This document shows, piece by piece, positions 16,243-21,306 of a stretch of DNA of 21,306 nucleotides. The position numbers and the translations under genes were made by a program. The stretch covers positions 1-21,306 of the forward strand of contig JAGOGN010000007.1 in assembly GCA_017996675.1 (NCBI GenBank). Reading direction: 5' to 3'. Numbering within the stretch: position 1 is the stretch's first letter; each line of letters opens with the position of its first letter. Below the pieces are notes generated by a model, which saw nothing but the letters and a program-made list of their open reading frames with translations, had not been told where the DNA came from and made no database searches. This stretch comes from Lachnospiraceae bacterium (lineage in GTDB: Bacteria; Bacillota_A; Clostridia; Lachnospirales; Lachnospiraceae).

Positions 16243-16722
16243 ATGAAAATTGATATTATTGCGGTTGGTAAAATAAAAGAAAAATTCTATCGTGATGCAA
16301 TCGCAGAATATACAAAGCGATTAAGCAGATATTGCACGTTGGAACTAATTGAAATCCCTGATGAAAAGACTCCAGATCAAATCAGCCAGGTCCAGATCAA
16401 TCAGATCAAGGTAAAAGAAGGAAAAGGAATCATTAACCGAATCAAACCGGGTTCTTATGTTTTTGCATTAGCTATTCAAGGACTAAATTACACTTCCGAA
16501 GGATTGTCAAAGAAACTGCAACAAATCACAATTCAAAAATCCAGCCATTTAACTTTTATAATTGGTGGATCCTTAGGATTAAGCGATGAAGTTTTACAAC
16601 TTGCAAACGAACATATTAGCTTTTCAAGCATGACTTTTCCACATCAATTGATGCGCGTGATATTAGTGGAACAGATTTATCGTTCGTTTCGAATTCAGAT
16701 GAATGAACCTTACCATAAATGA
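16243..16722 (+). CDS. rlmH: 23S rRNA (pseudouridine1915-N3)-methyltransferase RlmH
   Basis: SPOUT-class methyltransferase that methylates the pseudouridine at 1915 in helix 69 of 23S rRNA on assembled 70S ribosomes. At 159 residues it has the exact usual size. The SAM-binding knot is clear: FIIGGSLGLSDEVL near 106-119, then FSSMTFPHQLMRVILVEQIY and the C-terminal RIQMNEPYHK tail used in catalysis and dimerisation. TGAGGAG lies just before the ATG. No separate promoter is seen between the kbl terminator and this start, so expression needs readthrough or a promoter inside kbl. A weak 7-bp AT-rich hairpin overlaps the stop codon. Confidence 0.95.
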   Translation: MKIDIIAVGKIKEKFYRDAIAEYTKRLSRYCTLELIEIPDEKTPDQISQVQINQIKVKEGKGIINRIKPGSYVFALAIQGLNYTSEGLSKKLQQITIQKSSHLTFIIGGSLGLSDEVLQLANEHISFSSMTFPHQLMRVILVEQIYRSFRIQMNEPYHK

Positions 16723-16734
16723 GGTTATGGTTTT
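16712..16734 (+). terminator. Weak hairpin at the rlmH stop, possible terminator
   Basis: ACCATAA (16712-16718) pairs with TTATGGT (16725-16731), followed by only TTTT. The stem is AT-rich and partly inside the coding sequence, so termination would be inefficient. Confidence 0.35.
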
Positions 16735-16759
16735 CAAAAATCTTGAAAAATGTTATGAT
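16731..16759 (+). promoter_or_regulatory. Probable promoter of the PgpH-like/ybeY operon
   Basis: TTTTCA (16731-16736), a 17-base spacer and TATGAT (16754-16759), with an extended TG at 16751-16752. It predicts a leader of about 55 bases. Confidence 0.5.
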
Positions 16760-16821
16760 AAGATATTATTAAGTATCATTAGAAAGAAAAAGATTCGATA
16801 ATAATCGTATTGGGAGTGAGT

Positions 16822-18036
16822 ATGAATCAGTTAAATGACAGAAATAGAAAAATGAAAGTGGAATTGGGACTATTTATAATAGTTTCTTTTTGTTGTTTAA
16901 TCGGATCTGCGCTTATAAAAAATGTGTTACTGGATCGGTTACTTGTTTTATTATTTATTCATACAGTAATGGTGATTTTACTAGTGGTTTCTTTACTTGT
17001 GGAGAAGATACAGCACTTGAATTCCTTTAATAACAATAGGAGATTTGGAAGATTTATTTTTATTTTCCTAGCTGCGATGATCATTGTTTCTTTAGCAAAT
17101 TGGATTCCAAATTTTTGGGAACCTATACTTGCATTGACAATACTAATGGTATTAGGTTCTACACCAACGATTGGCATGACTGCGGGGTTATATTTGGTAA
17201 TGATGCAGTCAATCTTATTTGAATATTCTTTGATTGGAATATGCAAATTGATTTTTTGCGTAATTTGCGGTGGGATTTTAGCTTTAATTGCAAAAAAACA
17301 GGCGAATTTGATGCCAGTAGCAATTTTAGTTTTTCTATTTCATCCTTGTATTGGATTTATATTTGAATATTTAGAACAGTACCACGTAGATTATTCCTTA
17401 TTTTTAACTGGATTAATTTATGGGTGCGTGAATGTTATTTTGTTAATTGTACCTTATCCATGGATTAACAAAAGTGATCAGGAATATTATGCTACCACAT
17501 TAGAATTTCTGGTGGATCCAAGATTCCAATTATTGGCAGATATGAAGTCTTGTTCAAGTGAGTTGTTTTTACACGGATTAAAGGTTAGTAAAGCTGCAGG
17601 AAACTGCGCATTAAAGTTAGGAATGAACGAAAAGTTAGTTCGTGCGGGCGGTTTATACTATCGCTTAGGATTTTTTGAAGATGAGAATAATAATGGAGAT
17701 TTCCCTGGGCAGGTATTAGGAACACAACATCATTTTCCAGAGGAAGTATTGAACATTATTCAGGAATATAAAGGGGTACATCAAACAATTTCTACCCCTG
17801 AAGCAGCATTAATTGATATTGTAGATGAAGTTTTTGAACAGTTTCAGATGAATGAAGATGAAAACAAACAGGATTCGACAGGATTTAATCAGGAATTTTT
17901 AATCTACAAAATCATGAATGATTGTAGTAGCAGCGGGAGGTATGATCATTCTGGATTTTCAATGAATATGTATCTGAATGTGAGAGATTATTTGGTTAGA
18001 GAGGTGGATTATTATGAGCGTTTTTATATTAAATGA
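16822..18036 (+). CDS. Degenerate PgpH-like membrane protein (broken HD domain)
   Basis: A 404-residue membrane protein with about six or seven hydrophobic helices in residues 14-212 and a soluble C-terminal domain. Residues 227-340 align by eye with the HD domain of PgpH/YqfF, a c-di-AMP phosphodiesterase: FLHGLKVSKAAGNCALKLGM (His251) matches the first His helix. However, the HD pair of YYHDIGK is YYRLGFF (Arg281, Leu282), and the EHHG motif is EYKG. One late Asp (335, in IDIVDEVFE) remains. The large extracellular domain of PgpH is absent. Its place directly before ybeY, with a 23-base overlap, matches the usual pgpH-ybeY order and supports descent from PgpH. Without the metal ligands, phosphodiesterase activity is unlikely; a binding or scaffold role is inference. 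ATG at 16822 follows GGGAG; the TTG at 16810 is less likely. Confidence 0.7.
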   Translation: MNQLNDRNRKMKVELGLFIIVSFCCLIGSALIKNVLLDRLLVLLFIHTVMVILLVVSLLVEKIQHLNSFNNNRRFGRFIFIFLAAMIIVSLANWIPNFWEPILALTILMVLGSTPTIGMTAGLYLVMMQSILFEYSLIGICKLIFCVICGGILALIAKKQANLMPVAILVFLFHPCIGFIFEYLEQYHVDYSLFLTGLIYGCVNVILLIVPYPWINKSDQEYYATTLEFLVDPRFQLLADMKSCSSELFLHGLKVSKAAGNCALKLGMNEKLVRAGGLYYRLGFFEDENNNGDFPGQVLGTQHHFPEEVLNIIQEYKGVHQTISTPEAALIDIVDEVFEQFQMNEDENKQDSTGFNQEFLIYKIMNDCSSSGRYDHSGFSMNMYLNVRDYLVREVDYYERFYIK

Positions 18037-18511
18037 AGCAGAATGGGAATTCGATTTTGATATTCAAGACATTGCACAGAAAGTAATTGGGGAATGTCTG
18101 AAATTGGAAGACATTAATCTGAAAACAGAAATCAATGTGACATTAGTTCATGAAGAAGAAATGAAAGCAATTAATTTTGAGCAAAGAGAAATAGACAGTG
18201 TAACAGATGTGTTATCGTTTCCAATGCTTGAATTTGACGAACCGGGCGTTTTATTAGCAGAGGAAATAAAACTGAATCACAATCCGGATACGGACGAATT
18301 GATGTTAGGAGATATTGTAATTTGTTGTGAAAGAATGGAAACTCAAGCGCAGGAATTTGGGCATTCTATTTTACGAGAATACGCATTTTTGATTGCGCAC
18401 AGCATGTTTCATTTAATGGGATATGACCATATGACAAAAGAAGAAGAACAGCTAATGTTTCAAAAACAGGATCAGGTCTTAAATAATCTTGGGATTACGA
18501 GAGGAGAGTAA
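18014..18511 (+). CDS. ybeY: Endoribonuclease / rRNA maturation factor YbeY
   Basis: Single-strand-specific, zinc-dependent RNase that takes part in 16S rRNA 3' end maturation and ribosome quality control. It is 165 residues long, typical for Firmicutes. The defining zinc motif HSMFHLMGYDH is intact (His129, His133, His139), as is the core SVTDVLSFPM near 62-71 and the LGDIVICCE strand (98-106). GAGGTGG (about 18000-18006) precedes the ATG and lies inside the end of the PgpH-like gene; the overlap implies translational coupling. The downstream lipoprotein starts 2 bases after the stop. The usual dgkA and era partners are not next to it here. Confidence 0.95.
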   Translation: MSVFILNEAEWEFDFDIQDIAQKVIGECLKLEDINLKTEINVTLVHEEEMKAINFEQREIDSVTDVLSFPMLEFDEPGVLLAEEIKLNHNPDTDELMLGDIVICCERMETQAQEFGHSILREYAFLIAHSMFHLMGYDHMTKEEEQLMFQKQDQVLNNLGITRGE

Positions 18512-18513
18512 TT

Positions 18514-19620
18514 TTGAAGAAAAAATGGAACGTTCTTTTGATAGGATTATTAGTAGTATTTTTGAGTGGCTGTGGGATTGCATCAACAGTGAAAAAAGAA
18601 GACACAAATTCGGATAAAAAACCTTCAACTCAAAATGAGCAACAAAAACCGACGCCTACTCCATCGCCGGAAACACCTGTAGTAGATCATAGTAATGATA
18701 TGCGTAGCTTTTTAACAGGAGAATGGGTTACGAAAGAAATCGGTAATCAAAGACCACTAGCAATTATGATTGCAAATACTACTGTTGTCTGCCCGCAAAG
18801 TAGCATCGACCAGGCAAAGATTTTATATGAAGTCCCAGTCGAAGGCGGTATTACAAGATTTTTAGCTGTATTTGAAAACTATAGTGCATTAGAAAAGATT
18901 GGTTCTGTTCGAAGTTGTAGATATTATTACGTTTATCTTGCCCATGAGTGGAATGCTATTTATGCGCATTATGGACAATCACAATATGCGGACCAGCTAT
19001 TAAAAAATCCGTTAGTTAATAGAATCAGTGGATTTGATTCTGACACGCAGGGAATCGTTTTTTTCCGAACTAGTGATAAAAAAGCGCCTCATAATGCCTT
19101 TGCAAAAGGGTCCGGTATTATTCCTTATGCGCAAAAGAAGGGCTTTGCAGTTACCCACCCTGAAGGATACGAAGGCACATTTAAGTTTACAGATGATTCC
19201 AATCCAGTGATGCTTTCTAATGGCAGCACTGCAAATAAGGTGGTTTCAGGATTCGTGATTAGTGATTCCTATTTTCAATATGATTTGGCAACGCAGCAAT
19301 ATCTAAGATTTCAGTATAATCAGCCTCATACAGATGCTATATCAGGAAAACAATTATCTTTTAAAAATATTCTTGTGCAGTTCACTCAAATTGGGTATCT
19401 GAATGATAATAAAAGTTTAAAGATTGATTTGACTGGATCAGGAAAAGGATATTATATTACGAATCAAAAAGCAATCGAAGTAAAATGGACGAAAAAAGAA
19501 GAATTTGGAATTACACATTATTATGATTTGGCAGGAAATGAAATCCAATTAAATCAAGGTAAAACCTGTATTTTGATCATTGATCAAAATAGAAAAGGTA
19601 AATTTCAGATTCTAGAATAG
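18514..19620 (+). CDS. DUF3048 lipoprotein (YerB-like)
   Basis: Predicted surface lipoprotein of 368 residues. It begins with TTG, preceded by GAGGAGAG at 18501-18508; no ATG lies nearby and this start gives a full signal peptide (MKKKWNVLLIG) and lipobox LSGC with Cys20. A Ser/Thr/Pro/Gln linker (about 25-62) leads into a DUF3048-type domain: RPLAIMIANT, VPVEGGITRFLAVFE, IGSVRSCRYYYVYLAHEW and AHYGQSQYA, then the C-terminal DUF3048 part with VKWTKKEE and LNQGKTCILI. Bacillus YerB is the known relative; its biochemical role is not established. It lies 2 bases after ybeY and 8 bases before a flippase gene, so it is likely co-transcribed and may act in the envelope. Confidence 0.88.
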   Translation: MKKKWNVLLIGLLVVFLSGCGIASTVKKEDTNSDKKPSTQNEQQKPTPTPSPETPVVDHSNDMRSFLTGEWVTKEIGNQRPLAIMIANTTVVCPQSSIDQAKILYEVPVEGGITRFLAVFENYSALEKIGSVRSCRYYYVYLAHEWNAIYAHYGQSQYADQLLKNPLVNRISGFDSDTQGIVFFRTSDKKAPHNAFAKGSGIIPYAQKKGFAVTHPEGYEGTFKFTDDSNPVMLSNGSTANKVVSGFVISDSYFQYDLATQQYLRFQYNQPHTDAISGKQLSFKNILVQFTQIGYLNDNKSLKIDLTGSGKGYYITNQKAIEVKWTKKEEFGITHYYDLAGNEIQLNQGKTCILIIDQNRKGKFQILE

Positions 19621-19628
19621 GAATCGAT

Positions 19629-21287
19629 ATGAGTAAGGGAAGAAGAGAAAATTCAAATTTTATAGTTCAGGGATCTATTCTTGCAATTGCATCCATTCTT
19701 TCTAGAGTAATTGGATTGATTTATAGAATTCCAATGACCAATATTATTGGTGATGTGGGAAATGATTATTATGCAGCTGCTTTTGAAGTTTATAATATTA
19801 TGTTATTAATATCATGTTACAGTATTCCGTTGTCGGTTTCCAAAATTGTATCCGCTTATGCGGCAAAAGGAGAGCGAAAGAATATTGTTCGTGTATTTCG
19901 ATGTGCCCTTATTTTTGCCGCTACTACAGGGTTACTTGCGTATGCACTGTTAATGCTTGGAGCACAATTTCTTACAACAACTGTTTTACGTACTCCGCAG
20001 AGCATTTATGCACTCTATGTACTGGCTCCGACGATCATTATTTTTTCCATTATGGGAGTCATCCGAGGTTTGTTTCAAGGATTGGGAACGATGATGCCGA
20101 CTGCATTTTCACAAATTCTCGAACAAATTATTAACGCATTTGTCAGTGTAGGTGCTGCCTACTTTTTATTCCAGTATGGAATGAAAATCGGAGGTGTTCT
20201 TGGTAATAAAATGGATTATGGCGCAACCTATGGTGCTGCAGGAGGTACATTCGGTACAACAAGTGGCGCATTGGTTAGTTTAATCTTTTTAATATTTATT
20301 CTTGCATTATTTTGGCCAGCTTTTAAAAAGCAGGCAAGAAAAGATAGAGGCAAATATGTGGATTCTTATAAAGACATTGTACATATTATTGTGATGACGA
20401 TTATCCCTGTTTTGCTAAGTACGACGTTATATAATTTGAGTGGATTGTTAGAACAGATTATTTACAAAAATATGGCTTTGGTTGTGGATATTCCAAAAGA
20501 TGAAGTAAAAGTTGCCTGGGGAGTCTACTCAGGAAAGATTAGACTCTTATTAAATGTACCAGTATCCATTGCTGCATCCGTTTCTGCATCCATGGTTCCA
20601 AGTCTTACCGGTGCATTTACCAATGATAATATGAAATTAGTCAGAAGAAAGACGAATATCGCAGTTCGATTTGTGATGCTGATTGCACTACCATGTGCTG
20701 TTGGAATGGGAGTTCTTGCAAAACCGATTCTGATGCTGTTGTTTCATGAGATATCACCGATGGCAGTTCATATGCTACAGTTAGCGTCGTTTACCATCGT
20801 TTTTTATTCCATGTCAACTTTGACCAATGGGATTTTACAGGGAATTGATCGCATGAAAATCCCAGTTCAAAATGCAATTATTGCATTGCTTTGTCAGGTT
20901 GTGATCGCAATTTCTCTGATGTATTTCTTGAAAATGGGCATTTATGGAATACTGGTTTCTAATATTGCTTATTCGGTCATTATGACAGGAATCAATAGTT
21001 ATGCTATTCGAAAACATATGCGTTATCGGCAGGAACTGAAAAAAACAATCATGCTACCAGCATTTGCATCGGGAATGATGGGAGTTGCAGTGTATTATTG
21101 CTATCAGGGAATGCATCAGTTGATTGCTTATAATCCTTTGGATACAGTGGTTTCGATAGTGGCTGGAGTAATGGTATATGCCTTTTTGATTGTAGTTTTA
21201 AAAGGAGTCAGCAAGGAAGAAATGGAAAGTATGCCAATGGGTGGCAGGCTTTCACGTTTGTTTTGTAAAATGCATTTGATGAAATGA
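19629..21287 (+). CDS. MOP/MATE-type lipid or polysaccharide flippase (SpoVB/MurJ-like)
   Basis: A 552-residue membrane protein with about 14 hydrophobic helices, a normal size for the SpoVB/MurJ/RfbX branch of the MOP superfamily. These proteins flip lipid-linked wall or polysaccharide precursors. The N-terminus carries the SpoVB-type pattern: ILSRVIGLIYRIPMTNIIGD near 23-42, YAAAFEVYNIMLLISCYSIP and SVSKIVSAYAAKGE, followed by GVIRGLFQGLGTMMPTAFSQ near 139-158. The middle has a short charged loop around 230-250 and the tail is basic. In spore formers such genes serve cortex synthesis, but close paralogs serve vegetative wall synthesis, so I give no symbol. The ribosome site is weak (AGGAA); the gene follows the lipoprotein by 8 bases. 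Confidence 0.88.
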   Translation: MSKGRRENSNFIVQGSILAIASILSRVIGLIYRIPMTNIIGDVGNDYYAAAFEVYNIMLLISCYSIPLSVSKIVSAYAAKGERKNIVRVFRCALIFAATTGLLAYALLMLGAQFLTTTVLRTPQSIYALYVLAPTIIIFSIMGVIRGLFQGLGTMMPTAFSQILEQIINAFVSVGAAYFLFQYGMKIGGVLGNKMDYGATYGAAGGTFGTTSGALVSLIFLIFILALFWPAFKKQARKDRGKYVDSYKDIVHIIVMTIIPVLLSTTLYNLSGLLEQIIYKNMALVVDIPKDEVKVAWGVYSGKIRLLLNVPVSIAASVSASMVPSLTGAFTNDNMKLVRRKTNIAVRFVMLIALPCAVGMGVLAKPILMLLFHEISPMAVHMLQLASFTIVFYSMSTLTNGILQGIDRMKIPVQNAIIALLCQVVIAISLMYFLKMGIYGILVSNIAYSVIMTGINSYAIRKHMRYRQELKKTIMLPAFASGMMGVAVYYCYQGMHQLIAYNPLDTVVSIVAGVMVYAFLIVVLKGVSKEEMESMPMGGRLSRLFCKMHLMK

Positions 21288-21306
21288 GTGTGAATATGAA
21301 AGTTTT
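21284..21306 (+). CDS. Start of a further gene (cut by window end)
   Basis: An ATGA overlap with the flippase stop opens a frame that runs to the window end; a second in-frame ATG lies at 21296 and begins M-K-V. Either could be the true start. Too little remains to name a product. Confidence 0.4.

Noticed and set aside
1..21306. CRISPR, tRNA, rRNA, insertion sequence, prophage or defence genes
   Set aside because: None was seen on either strand by reading: no regular spaced repeats, no transposase or integrase frames, and no cloverleaf-like stretch in the short gaps between genes.

Overview
The window looks like chromosomal DNA of a low-GC anaerobic Firmicute, most likely a clostridial, Lachnospiraceae-like bacterium. 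I infer this from the AT-rich sequence, strong GGAGG-type ribosome binding sites, a lipoprotein of a type I associate with Lachnospiraceae, and the gene content (fhs-folD, tdh-kbl, a PgpH-like gene before ybeY, a DUF3048 lipoprotein and a SpoVB-type flippase). All genes but one are on the plus strand. Coding is dense and no stretch over about 200 bases lacks a gene. I see no rRNA, tRNA, CRISPR array, insertion sequence or prophage gene.

Layout. (1) 1-1394: the terminator of an upstream gene, then a single-gene lipoprotein unit closed by a 15-bp-stem terminator. (2) 1414-5348: a promoter and a peptide-use operon of a PepD-type dipeptidase, an OPT-family peptide transporter and a small PqqD-like protein, closed by a terminator. 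(3) 5325-13123: a mixed operon of glgA (glycogen synthase), an FtsK/SpoIIIE DNA translocase, fhs and folD (one-carbon folate metabolism) and a zinc-ribbon/TPR membrane protein. Its likely promoter lies inside the loop of the preceding terminator. (4) 13076-13775: a minus-strand zinc-ribbon membrane protein that converges on the same bidirectional terminator and has its own promoter. (5) 13822-16224: tdh-kbl, which turns threonine into glycine and acetyl-CoA, with a strong promoter, a structured leader and a terminator. (6) 16243-16722: rlmH, a 23S rRNA methyltransferase. (7) 16731-21306: a promoter, a degenerate PgpH-like membrane protein overlapping ybeY, a DUF3048 lipoprotein, a SpoVB/MurJ-type flippase, and the first codons of a further gene.

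How the genes fit together. PepD and OPT form an import-and-hydrolyse route for small peptides, and the PqqD-like protein is an unexplained partner. Tdh and Kbl produce glycine, which can feed the folate one-carbon pool on which Fhs and FolD act. The genes at 16243-21306 concern ribosome maturation and the cell envelope.

Most notable points. FolD has lost two of the three residues known to form the dehydrogenase/cyclohydrolase active site (Lys to Gln and Gln to Glu), and its partner Fhs also departs from consensus. The gene before ybeY keeps the fold and place of the c-di-AMP phosphodiesterase PgpH but has lost the HD catalytic pair and the extracellular domain. An orphan PqqD-like protein is overlapped with a peptide transporter. 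I did not find an obviously new multi-gene defence or mobile system; these enzyme and regulator variants are the best leads.
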